Below are positions 1 to 5,057 of a stretch of 5,057 bases of DNA, one piece after another; the first letter of the stretch is position 1, and each line of letters opens with the position of its first letter. The notes under the pieces were generated by a model. It was not told where the DNA came from, ran no database searches, and saw nothing but the letters and a program-made list of their open reading frames with translations. Position numbers and translations under genes: made by a program. Origin of the DNA: Burkholderiales bacterium (GTDB lineage Bacteria; Pseudomonadota; Gammaproteobacteria; Burkholderiales; Burkholderiaceae); contig CAHJWV010000496.1 in NCBI GenBank assembly GCA_903643055.1, forward strand, positions 1 through 5,057, given 5' to 3'.

Positions 1-46
1 AGGCTGGAGACGCAATCGCGCGGGAGATGGCTGCGAAGCGCCGCCG

Positions 47-1615
47 TCAAACGCTGAAGAGCGGGCGGCTGTCGCGGTGGCTGCCGACCTGGCCCTGGCT
101 GCCGGAACGGCTTGCGAAATGAACGGCGGAAGAGGGGCGTTGATGCTGCCCGGAAGGGCAATCCGGCGCATTGCTCAAAGGCAAAGGCGCCGGTGCTTGC
201 TGCGGCTGTCCCATGGCGGTGCCGTCCTCGATCTGCGGGCCAGGCCGAGCGCCTTCATGGATCGGCGCGCGCATTGCAAGAAGGCCGGTTGACCCGGAAG
301 CCGCAGGCGCGTTCGCTGATTCACCACCGCCTGACGGATCAAGGTGGCTTGCGATGCCCGAGCCGCCATCGCCCGCAACGCGATAAGCCGCCACCGGCAT
401 TTCTGCGCGGTGTTTCCACGGCCGGCTGTCTTGGCCCGGCTCGAATTTCTGGGCTGAACCCGGTCGGCTTGAGTCTGGTCGGCGCGCGGGGTTTGGCGCC
501 GGATGCGTGGGGTGAATGGGATGAGTGAGGTGAGTGGGTGAGGGCGTTGACCGGCTCGTCGGCAAAGCCTGTTGCGAAGGCCGCGGCAAGGCGTCGACCA
601 AAGGCTTGGGCAGCGAGACCGGCAAGGCATCCAGCGGGCTGCGCACGCCGCCCCCGCCGACCTTGAGCACATGGGTGTAGATCATGGTCGTGCTGACATC
701 GCTGTGGCCCAGCAAGGTTTGCACGGTGCGGATGTCGTAGTGCGCTTGCAGCAAGTGGGTGGCGAAGGAGTGCCGCAGCGTGTGGGGCGTGGCCAGCTTG
801 TCGATGCCGGCGCGCTGTAGCGCACGTTTGAAAGCACGCTGGAAGGCTTGATCGAACACATGGTGGCGGCGCTCTTCACCAGTTCGCGGATCGACCGAAA
901 TCTTTTCGTGCGGGAACATCCAGAACCACAGCCAGGCCATCTCGGCTCGGGGGAATTTGCGGGCGAGCGCATCGGGGAGGTGAACGCCGGATCGGCCCGC
1001 CTGATGGTCTTCGGACCACAGCTGCCGTGCGCGGCTCATTTGCTCATGCAGGGCCGGCGCCAGCGAGGCCGGCAGCATCACGACCCGGTCTTTGGCGCCT
1101 TTGCCTTCACGGACCACGATGGCCTGGCGCTCGAAATCGACATCTTTCACCCGCAGGCGGATGCCTTCCATGATGCGCATGCCGGTGCCGTAGAGCAGCT
1201 GCGCCATCAGCCGATGGCCGCCTTCCAGGTGCAGGAACAGACGCGAAATTTCATCGTGCGTGAGGACGACCGGCAGCCGAACCCGGCTCTTCGGCCGGCC
1301 GATCTCTTTCATCCAGGGCAGGTCGAGCCCGAGCACCTTTTGATAGAGAAACAGCAGCGCCGACAGGGCCTGCTTGTGGGTGGAGACTGCCACATGGCGC
1401 TCATTCGCAAGCCATGACAGAAAGCGCTCGACGTCTTCCGGGCCCAGCTCCGACGGATGCTTGATGCCATGGAAGCGGATGAAGGTTTGCACCCAATGCA
1501 CATAAGCCTGCTCGGTGCGGATGCTGTAGTGCAGGTAGCGGATGCGTTCACGCAACTGATCGAGCAGCCGCGTGGACTGCAGCGGTGGCAAATCGGGTGA
1601 GTAAGCGGAGTTCAC
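47..1615 (-). CDS. intI: Integron integrase (IntI family tyrosine recombinase) with long C-terminal extension
   Basis: Site-specific tyrosine recombinase that would insert and excise gene cassettes at attI/attC sites. Residues about 12-335 follow class 1 IntI1 closely, including the N-terminal SAM-like segment ([11 protein letters not shown], about 22-32) and the closing GVRSPLDAL (323-331). All catalytic residues are visible: R147 (TGMR), K172 (GKGAKDR), H278 and R281 (HTLRH), H304 (LLGH) and nucleophile Y313 (MIYTHV). The IntI-specific insertion that binds folded attC is present at about 206-240 ([20 protein letters not shown]), which separates it from XerC/D. The start is a GTG; the ATG five bases upstream is out of frame, and no clear Shine-Dalgarno is seen. 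IntI1 is 337 residues; this frame is 522. Residues about 338-522 are Pro/Ser/Ala/His-rich and match no domain I know, so they may be a true extension or read-through after loss of the normal stop. Family assignment is very secure; the reality of the tail is uncertain. Confidence 0.95.
   Translation of the reverse strand: MNSAYSPDLPPLQSTRLLDQLRERIRYLHYSIRTEQAYVHWVQTFIRFHGIKHPSELGPEDVERFLSWLANERHVAVSTHKQALSALLFLYQKVLGLDLPWMKEIGRPKSRVRLPVVLTHDEISRLFLHLEGGHRLMAQLLYGTGMRIMEGIRLRVKDVDFERQAIVVREGKGAKDRVVMLPASLAPALHEQMSRARQLWSEDHQAGRSGVHLPDALARKFPRAEMAWLWFWMFPHEKISVDPRTGEERRHHVFDQAFQRAFKRALQRAGIDKLATPHTLRHSFATHLLQAHYDIRTVQTLLGHSDVSTTMIYTHVLKVGGGGVRSPLDALPVSLPKPLVDALPRPSQQALPTSRSTPSPTHLTHPIHPTHPAPNPARRPDSSRPGSAQKFEPGQDSRPWKHRAEMPVAAYRVAGDGGSGIASHLDPSGGGESANAPAASGSTGLLAMRAPIHEGARPGPQIEDGTAMGQPQQAPAPLPLSNAPDCPSGQHQRPSSAVHFASRSGSQGQVGSHRDSRPLFSV
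502..541 (-). repeat. Short-period Thr/His/Pro low-complexity repeat inside the integrase tail
   Basis: On the minus strand this stretch is a degenerate YCAY/ACTCAYCC repeat of roughly 8-9 bp. In the integrase frame it reads as [14 protein letters not shown] (about residues 361-374). On the plus strand it appears as repeated GTGAGTGGG/GTGAATGGG units. It lies about 30 codons past the normal family C-terminus. Low-complexity DNA of this kind can grow by slippage, and it fits a tail that is a recent or weakly constrained addition. Confidence 0.55.
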
Positions 1616-1626
1616 GGCATGAAGGA

Positions 1627-1642
1627 CTGTATTTATATACAG
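1627..1642 (-). promoter_or_regulatory. LexA (SOS) operator upstream of intI
   Basis: The sequence CTGTATTTATATACAG is a perfect match to the CTGT-N8-ACAG LexA box with an AT-only spacer. It lies 12 bp upstream of the integrase GTG start and overlaps the candidate -10 element. Integron integrases of class 1 and Vibrio cholerae are known to be repressed by LexA at boxes in this position and induced by single-stranded DNA or DNA damage. The match and position are seen; SOS regulation here is inferred from the family. Confidence 0.88.
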
Positions 1643-1664
1643 TCTATTCGTTGCCGTATCTCAA
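1636..1664 (-). promoter_or_regulatory. Candidate intI promoter (Pint)
   Basis: On the minus strand TTGAGA (1664-1659) and TGTATA (1641-1636) are separated by 17 bp, a sigma70-like arrangement with a good -35 and a mediocre -10. A transcript would start near 1629, inside the LexA box, giving a leader of about 14 nt. Another AT-rich hexamer in the same operator (TATATA) is possible with 19-bp spacing. LexA binding would block either. Confidence 0.45.
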
Positions 1665-1803
1665 AACAAGCGCTGACTTATGGCGCGGTGAATTTGGAAT
1701 GCCCAGCCGTGTGCCGTTGCGGGTGACGCGGGTTTGGACGCACTGCGCCACCCGCTGCCCAAGGGCAAATGTGCGTTCGTCGGTCTTCGTTTCAATTAGA
1801 TGA
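1657..1803. other. Candidate integron recombination region (attI- or attC-like folded site)
   Basis: This is where attI lies in characterised integrons: immediately upstream of intI. Two nested imperfect inverted repeats are visible. The inner pair is GTTGCGGGTGACGC (1716-1729) against GCGCCACCCGCTGC (1745-1758), 11 of 14 positions pairing around a 15-nt loop. The outer pair is ATCTCAAAACAAG near 1658-1670 against CTTCGTTTCAATTAGAT near 1785-1801, pairing only partly. ATTAGAT (1795-1801) is one base from the GTTRRRY core. A second small stem, TGCCC-AA-GGGCA, sits at 1756-1767. A clean core site is missing, so this is a location-based guess supported by symmetry. Confidence 0.25.
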
Positions 1804-1860
1804 GAGAGGAGCCAGGCAACCGGAGCGCTCGGCCCATCCTCACGAGAAATGAGCGACGCC

Positions 1861-1879
1861 CCGTACGGTTGACGTACGG
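1861..1879 (-). terminator. Hairpin just downstream of the membrane-protein gene
   Basis: CCGTACG and CGTACGG form a perfect 7-bp stem around a 5-nt loop (GTTGA), beginning 14 nt beyond the stop of the minus-strand gene ending at 1893. No U-tract follows on the minus strand, so it is not a classical intrinsic terminator. It may be an mRNA 3' end stabiliser or part of a protein-binding site. Confidence 0.35.
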
Positions 1880-1892
1880 ATGCGATACGCCC

Positions 1893-2588
1893 TCAAGCCG
1901 TCAGATGCTCGTGGCCGATGTTGCCGTCGGAGGGCTGCGCCGCTGGGTTGCGGGTGGGTGAAGAGGTCAAACTCGGCGAGCCTGGCGTTGCTTGGCGGTG
2001 GCCGGGTACGCGTTCTGCGCTGCGCAGAGCGTGCTGCAGTTCCCGAGCACTGCCCATGACCACGATCAAAGTGACACCTTCCTGACGCATGTTGCGCGGT
2101 GTGATGGCTTCCGGCAGCCACAGCACGGGTGTGGCGTCCCAGGCTGCAGCCGCCTGAAGCAGCGGGCCGGCCAGATCGGTCTTGAAGGGTTTGCCTCGTG
2201 GGCCTACGAGCAGCGGTTCACCTTCCTTTTGCGGGGTGTTCCATTCGCACTCCGGATGACGCTGAATGTCGATCACGAAGCGAACGCCATCGGCGCGCAT
2301 CACCGCCACGGGAATGATGCCGCCTTGCGGCACACGCTTGTCGAGCTTCACCGACCATTGCGCCGGAAAGCGCAGTGCTTTGCGGACCTTGCGCAGAAGG
2401 CGATGCGGGCGGTCCTGAAGTTCGGCCCGCACCAGAGTCCACAGGCCGAAAAATGCCACGGTGGCGGCTGCGGCTGCGATTTCGGGTGCGCTTTTCCAAA
2501 AGGTCAGAGCGACTTCAGTGCTGCCTGTGAGGATGACAAGCCCGAGGAGGATTTGCCCGAGCCAGGAGAGGAGGTGGCTGTTGCGCAT
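1893..2588 (-). CDS. Membrane-anchored protein with NERD-like (nuclease-related) cytosolic domain
   Basis: A 231-residue protein of no family I can name with certainty. Two hydrophobic segments (about 5-30 and 35-54) should form an N-terminal hairpin anchor, followed by a basic stretch (RLLRKVRKALR, about 63-73). The soluble part has a beta-rich core: IIPVAVMRADGVRFVIDIQ (91-109), then DLAGPLLQAAAAW (138-150), PVLWLP (154-159), VTLIVVMG (172-179) and a helix SARELQHAL. This order (strand with acidic-x-K/Q, Q-containing helix, hydrophobic strands, final helix) resembles the NERD domain of the restriction-endonuclease-like fold, with DIQ where active nucleases have ExK. The last 35 residues are Pro/Ser-rich and probably disordered. 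I chose the ATG at 2588 because the longer frame (to 2762) would run antisense into yaaA; no strong Shine-Dalgarno is visible. That the gene is real is likely; the NERD link is an inference. Confidence 0.75.
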   Translation of the reverse strand: MRNSHLLSWLGQILLGLVILTGSTEVALTFWKSAPEIAAAAATVAFFGLWTLVRAELQDRPHRLLRKVRKALRFPAQWSVKLDKRVPQGGIIPVAVMRADGVRFVIDIQRHPECEWNTPQKEGEPLLVGPRGKPFKTDLAGPLLQAAAAWDATPVLWLPEAITPRNMRQEGVTLIVVMGSARELQHALRSAERVPGHRQATPGSPSLTSSPTRNPAAQPSDGNIGHEHLTA

Positions 2589-2702
2589 GGTGGCTCGCAG
2601 GAAGTGAAGGCGTAACTGATTCTGACAATGCCACCTTCGCGCAGGGAGCCAAAGCGCGGATGACTTTGCGAAGATGTGCCGGTCTCCCCGAAAATCCCGC
2701 CG
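2589..2702. promoter_or_regulatory. Divergent promoter region between the membrane-protein gene and yaaA
   Basis: These 114 bp separate two genes transcribed away from each other, so promoters for both should lie here. I could not pick convincing -35/-10 pairs. A spaced inverted repeat, CTTCGC (2635-2640) and GCGAAG (2668-2673), is the only symmetric element seen. In Escherichia coli yaaA is induced by OxyR, but I cannot recognise an OxyR site by eye. Confidence 0.4.
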
Positions 2703-3482
2703 ATGCATTTCCTTATCTCTCCCGCCAAAACACTCGACTACGAAAGCCCCTTGACGACGCAAAGCGAGACGCTGCCGAGGTTCATTGCGAGATCAGCAGA
2801 ATTGATCGAGGTGCTGCAACCCAAGACGCCCGAAGAAATCGCTGAACTGATGAGCCTGTCCGAGAACCTTGCCACCTTGAATGTCGAGCGTTATCGCGCT
2901 TGGTCGCGCCGTTTTACGGCCAAGAACAGCCGGCCCGCGATGCTCGCATTCAACGGCGATGTGTACGAGGGCCTCGATGCCTCAAGCCTGGAGCCCGCCG
3001 ATCTCGCCTGGGCCCAGCAGCATGTGTCGATCCTGAGCGGCCTGTATGGCCTGCTTCGGCCGCTCGACCGCATGCAGCCTTACCGCCTTGAGATGGGCAC
3101 GGCGCTGGTTAACCCGCAAGGCAAGAACCTGTATGCCTTCTGGGGCGACACGTTGGCCGAAGAGCTGAACGCAACGCTGGCAGAAGACGCATCACCGGTG
3201 ATCGTCAATCTGGCTTCCCAGGAATACTTTCGTGCTGCCGACCGCAAGGTGCTGAAGCCACGCGTGATCGAGTGCGTGTTCGAAGACTGGAAGAACGGCA
3301 AGTACAAGGTCATCAGCTTCTTTGCCAAGCGAGCGCGCGGGCTGATGCTTCGGCATGCCATCAGCAAGCGCCTGACCACGCCCAAAGGCCTGGAGAAATT
3401 CAACGCCGAGGGCTACCGTTTCAGCGCAACCGATTCACAGCCCGATCGTCTGGTGTTCCATCGTCGCATTGCGCAGGCCTGA
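2703..3482 (+). CDS. yaaA: Peroxide stress resistance protein YaaA (UPF0246/DUF328)
   Basis: Cytosolic protein of 259 residues, matching the 258-residue E. coli YaaA nearly end to end. In E. coli, YaaA lowers free intracellular iron during hydrogen peroxide stress and so limits Fenton damage to DNA and proteins; the biochemical mechanism is not fully settled. Family signatures are plain: ISPAKTLD (5-12), FNGDVY (83-88), LSGLYGLLRPLD (111-122), MQPYRLEMG (124-132), FWGD (146-149), NLAS-EY (169-175), FFAKRARGLM (206-215) and FNAEGY (233-238). The ATG at 2703 is chosen because MHFLISPAKTLDY aligns with the E. coli N-terminus; an upstream in-frame ATG at 2676 would add nine unrelated residues. 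A same-strand hydroxylase gene starts 59 bp after the stop with no terminator between, so the two may be co-transcribed. Confidence 0.96.
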   Translation: MHFLISPAKTLDYESPLTTQSETLPRFIARSAELIEVLQPKTPEEIAELMSLSENLATLNVERYRAWSRRFTAKNSRPAMLAFNGDVYEGLDASSLEPADLAWAQQHVSILSGLYGLLRPLDRMQPYRLEMGTALVNPQGKNLYAFWGDTLAEELNATLAEDASPVIVNLASQEYFRAADRKVLKPRVIECVFEDWKNGKYKVISFFAKRARGLMLRHAISKRLTTPKGLEKFNAEGYRFSATDSQPDRLVFHRRIAQA

Positions 3483-3541
3483 CAACCCGAACGCCACGCC
3501 TCCCGCTTGCTCTTCATGTTCAATCCTTCAGAATCACAACG

Positions 3542-4393
3542 ATGAGCGATCAACCCATTACCCCTGAATTGCGCCAATGGATCATCGAGCAGGCCAAGGC
3601 GGGTCGTCCGCCTGACGAAGTATTGAAGTCGATGATGGCCAGTGGTTGGACGGAAGACGTGGCGCTGGTCGCGCTCGAAGACACGCTCGCTGGATTCCTG
3701 AAGGAGCATGCGCAGCAGAACGGCCTGCCGGCGCCAGTGCCCGTTCCCGAGCCGAACCTGCTGGACTCGCCTTCTTCCCTGGTGGTGGGTGGTCATCACA
3801 TCAAGATCGTGATGACGATGCGCAACCCGCGCGTGGTGGTGTTCGGCAATGTGCTGTCAGCAGACGAATGCGACGAACTGGTGGCCCTGGCTCGCCAGCG
3901 TCTTGCGCGTTCGGAGACGGTGATGACCACCACCGGCTCCAGCGAAGTCAATACGGCGCGTACCAGCGATGGTATGTTTTTCGCACGGGGCGAAAACCCG
4001 GTCTGCGCGCGCTTCGAAGCACGCATTGCGGCCTTGCTCGATTGGCCGATTGAAAACGGCGAAGGCCTGCAGATTCTTCGCTATCGGCCGGGAGCCGAAT
4101 ACAAGCCGCACTATGACTATTTCGACCCCGATCAGTCGGGCACGCCATCCATCCTGAAGCGCGGCGGCCAGCGGCTCGCGACCCTTGTGACTTATCTCAA
4201 CACACCAGAGCTGGGTGGGGCCACGACCTTCCCCGATGTGAATCTGGAAGTGGCGCCGGTCAAAGGCAATGCGGTGTTCTTCAGCTATGACCGGCCCCAT
4301 CCGATGACGCGCACCTTGCATGGCGGTGCCCCGGTGCTGGCCGGTGAGAAATGGGTGGCGACCAAATGGTTGCGGCAGGGGCGGTTTGAATGA
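3542..4393 (+). CDS. Prolyl 4-hydroxylase-like Fe(II)/2-oxoglutarate dioxygenase
   Basis: A 283-residue cytosolic enzyme expected to hydroxylate a protein or peptide side chain, using O2, Fe(II) and 2-oxoglutarate. Residues about 96-278 form the P4Hc double-stranded beta-helix. The iron ligands are H190 and D192 (PHYDYFD) and H260 (TLHGG), and K270 (AGEKW) lies ten residues after H260, as in collagen P4H, to bind the 2-oxoglutarate carboxylate. YLNTPELGGATTFP (218-231) and FFSYD (246-250) are typical strands of the family. No signal peptide is present. Residues 1-54 form a separate helical region (WIIEQAKAGRPPDEVLKSM, then GWTEDVALVALEDTL) resembling a UBA-like fold, joined by a Pro-rich linker (62-76). 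The substrate cannot be read from sequence. The ATG at 3542 begins the helical domain and follows yaaA by 59 bp; upstream same-frame starts lie inside yaaA. Confidence 0.93.
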   Translation: MSDQPITPELRQWIIEQAKAGRPPDEVLKSMMASGWTEDVALVALEDTLAGFLKEHAQQNGLPAPVPVPEPNLLDSPSSLVVGGHHIKIVMTMRNPRVVVFGNVLSADECDELVALARQRLARSETVMTTTGSSEVNTARTSDGMFFARGENPVCARFEARIAALLDWPIENGEGLQILRYRPGAEYKPHYDYFDPDQSGTPSILKRGGQRLATLVTYLNTPELGGATTFPDVNLEVAPVKGNAVFFSYDRPHPMTRTLHGGAPVLAGEKWVATKWLRQGRFE

Positions 4394-4403
4394 CGGGCTG
4401 AGC

Positions 4404-4445
4404 GCTGACGCTTGCAGCATCGTCAGCCGGCGGCGGCGATTTTTT
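4404..4445 (+). terminator. Possible terminator after the hydroxylase gene
   Basis: GCTGACG (4404-4410) and CGTCAGC (4421-4427) form a perfect 7-bp stem with a 10-nt loop, starting 10 nt after the hydroxylase stop. A run of six T (4440-4445) follows, but 12 nt downstream of the stem, so the geometry is poor for an intrinsic terminator. It may still slow or end transcription or protect the mRNA end. Confidence 0.35.
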
Positions 4446-4481
4446 GTGCAGCGAGCGTCAACTGGCTGAACCGAGGCCGCG

Positions 4482-4511
4482 TTGTGCGGGCGAGCGGAAC
4501 GCTCTCATAAC
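4482..4511 (+). promoter_or_regulatory. Candidate promoter of the small secreted-protein gene
   Basis: TTGTGC (4482-4487) and CATAAC (4506-4511) are spaced by 18 bp and lie about 20 bp ahead of the ATG at 4531. Both hexamers match sigma70 consensus only partly. Position between a possible terminator and an isolated small gene supports it; the sequence match alone does not. Confidence 0.28.
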
Positions 4512-4530
4512 CTTTGCCTTGAAATTCATC

Positions 4531-4719
4531 ATGAACAAAATCATCGCAGCGCTGATCGCTGTCACCTTCTCGATGGGCGCGTTGGCTCAAGACGCATCGG
4601 CTCCGTCGGCCGGCCCCGCTGCCCATGAAGTCAAGGCTTCCGGCACCCACGAAAAGAAGGCAAAGAAGGTCAAAAAAAGCAAGAGGGCCAAGTCGGTGAA
4701 AACCGACAAAGCCGCTTGA
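4531..4719 (+). CDS. Small exported Lys/Ala-rich protein, function unknown
   Basis: A 62-residue protein with a clear Sec signal peptide: MNKIIAALIAVTFSMGALAQ, basic start, hydrophobic core and an Ala-Leu-Ala cleavage site near residue 19-20. The mature part is about 42 residues. It opens with an Ala/Ser/Pro-rich stretch (DASAPSAGPAAHEVKASG) and ends in a strongly basic stretch (HEKKAKKVKKSKRAKSVK). No cysteine and no folded domain can be seen. Short periplasmic proteins of this design are common and usually unnamed in Burkholderiales; a polyanion-binding or acid-shock-like role would be a guess. The start is fixed by the signal peptide. A strong terminator follows 20 nt after the stop, and the gene looks monocistronic. 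Confidence 0.8.
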   Translation: MNKIIAALIAVTFSMGALAQDASAPSAGPAAHEVKASGTHEKKAKKVKKSKRAKSVKTDKAA

Positions 4720-4738
4720 GCGTTCCCCGCATGAATTG

Positions 4739-4766
4739 AAAAAGCCCGGCATGCCGGGCTTTTTTT
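4739..4766. terminator. Strong bidirectional rho-independent terminator
   Basis: The 16-bp perfect palindrome GCCCGGCATGCCGGGC (4744-4759) is followed by seven T (4760-4766) and preceded by five A (4739-4743). It ends the small secreted-protein gene 20 nt after its stop. Because of the A-tract it should also work on the minus strand for the convergent gene entering from the right. Confidence 0.92.
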
Positions 4767-4770
4767 GGGA

Positions 4771-4795
4771 TGCCGGCTCGATGATCGAGCCGGCA
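4771..4795. repeat. Perfect 12-bp inverted repeat next to the terminator
   Basis: TGCCGGCTCGAT and ATCGAGCCGGCA flank a single G, so the arms could form a long stem with a tight loop. It begins 5 bp after the terminator T-tract and shares ATGCCGG with the terminator stem. There is no T-tract beside it. It could be a second processing or termination hairpin for the convergent transcript, or a protein-binding palindrome. Confidence 0.8.
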
Positions 4796-4799
4796 ACGT

Positions 4800-4813
4800 T
4801 CAGAGGACTCTGA
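4800..4813. repeat. Short inverted repeat
   Basis: TCAGAG and CTCTGA flank GA, giving a 6-bp symmetric element five bases to the right of the 4771-4795 palindrome. It is short and could be chance on its own; it is listed because it belongs to a run of four inverted repeats. Confidence 0.4.
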
Positions 4814-4855
4814 TGGCTGCGTGACACCTTTGCGTTAGATGCGCTTTCATTCTTC

Positions 4856-4889
4856 TGCCACAGTCATCTTCATTGAATGACGCGTGGCA
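4856..4889. repeat. Bulged inverted repeat between the convergent genes
   Basis: TGCCAC-A-GTCAT (4856-4867) pairs with ATGAC-GC-GTGGCA (4877-4889), eleven base pairs interrupted by a small asymmetric internal bulge, around a 9-nt loop. It starts 13 nt beyond the stop of the minus-strand gene ending at 4902, the place for a 3' hairpin. No strong U-tract follows on that strand. Confidence 0.5.
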
Positions 4890-4901
4890 AACAGAGACCG
4901 C

Positions 4902-5057
4902 TCAGCGTTTGGGTTGAGTCAGGCGCGGCGCTGAAGGGCGTGAACCCTCGCGACGGGGTTCAGGGCGCGGGCCTTGAGGTCGCGCGGCGGGCGTTGCCTG
5001 GCGTGCAGGTGCTGCGTTGCCGGATCGGGCCGGTGGCGCCGAGCGAGCGTCTTGACG
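4902..5057 (-). CDS. Partial gene: C-terminal Pro/Arg/Ala-rich tail of a convergent protein
   Basis: An open frame enters from the right edge and gives 51 residues before TGA (4904-4902), ending in RLTQPKR. The piece is Arg, Pro, Ala and Gln-rich (for example RPQGPRPEPRREGSRPSAPR) and looks like a disordered, RNA-binding-type tail. Such tails are found at the C-terminus of RhlE-type DEAD-box RNA helicases in betaproteobacteria, but no helicase motif lies inside the window, so that identity is only a suggestion. The bidirectional terminator and hairpins to its left fit the end of a gene on this strand. The gene-less interval 4720-4901 holds only those hairpins. Confidence 0.5.
   Translation of the reverse strand, partial: RQDARSAPPARSGNAAPARQATPAARPQGPRPEPRREGSRPSAPRLTQPKR

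Noticed and set aside
112..528. Long plus-strand open frame opposite the integrase tail
   Set aside because: The product is Arg/Pro-rich with no recognisable domain, and several frames are open here because of high GC. The minus frame continues directly from the integrase.
848..1417. 189-codon plus-strand frame opposite the integrase core
   Set aside because: It is antisense to the conserved catalytic domain of IntI and rich in His/Gln, as expected of a mirror frame.
1992..2615. 207-codon plus-strand frame opposite the membrane-protein gene
   Set aside because: Its product is rich in His, Cys and Gln with no domain, whereas the minus frame gives two clean membrane segments and a plausible folded domain.
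2589..2762. Upstream extension of the membrane-protein gene to 2762
   Set aside because: It would overlap the start of yaaA in antisense, and the added residues have no membrane or domain character.
3857..4420. 187-codon minus-strand frame opposite the hydroxylase
   Set aside because: The plus frame carries the full set of iron and 2-oxoglutarate ligands, so this is a mirror frame.
4834..4840. GTTAGAT, an exact match to the GTTRRRY attC core, in the gene-less interval
   Set aside because: No RYYYAAC partner lies 50-140 bp to its left and the nearby inverted repeats do not frame it. A 7-mer this degenerate is expected several times in 5 kb by chance.
1..5057. tRNA, rRNA, CRISPR array or insertion-sequence ends
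   Set aside because: I saw no tRNA-like cloverleaf, no regularly spaced repeats and no transposase or terminal inverted repeats.

Overview
The window is GC-rich bacterial chromosomal DNA, most like a betaproteobacterium (probably Burkholderiales). This is inferred from the class-1-like chromosomal integron integrase, the YaaA and prolyl-4-hydroxylase-type sequences, and a small Lys/Ala-rich secreted protein; no rRNA or other taxonomic marker is present.

Left part (1-1900): a minus-strand integron integrase gene (47-1615), close to IntI1 from its N-terminus to the usual family end, then running on for about 185 residues of Pro/Ser/His-rich sequence. Just upstream of its GTG start lies a perfect LexA-type operator (CTGT-N8-ACAG) overlapping a candidate -10 element, so SOS control is expected. 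The 277-bp gene-less stretch 1616-1892 is where attI should be. It holds imperfect inverted repeats, but I cannot identify an attI core with certainty and I see no attC-cassette array.

Middle (1893-3482): a minus-strand gene for a small membrane-anchored protein (two N-terminal membrane segments, then a cytosolic domain whose layout recalls NERD/restriction-endonuclease-like folds). It is divergent from yaaA (2703-3482), the peroxide-stress and iron-homeostasis protein. The 114 bp between them should hold both promoters.

Right part (3483-5057): downstream of yaaA on the same strand is an Fe(II)/2-oxoglutarate prolyl-4-hydroxylase-like enzyme with an N-terminal UBA-like helical region. Next is a 62-residue exported Lys-rich protein ended by a strong bidirectional terminator, followed by a cluster of inverted repeats. 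The window closes with the 3' end of a convergent minus-strand gene coding for a Pro/Arg/Ala-rich tail.

The most notable points are the C-terminally extended, apparently SOS-controlled integron integrase that sits next to core genes without a visible cassette array, and the NERD-like membrane protein beside it.
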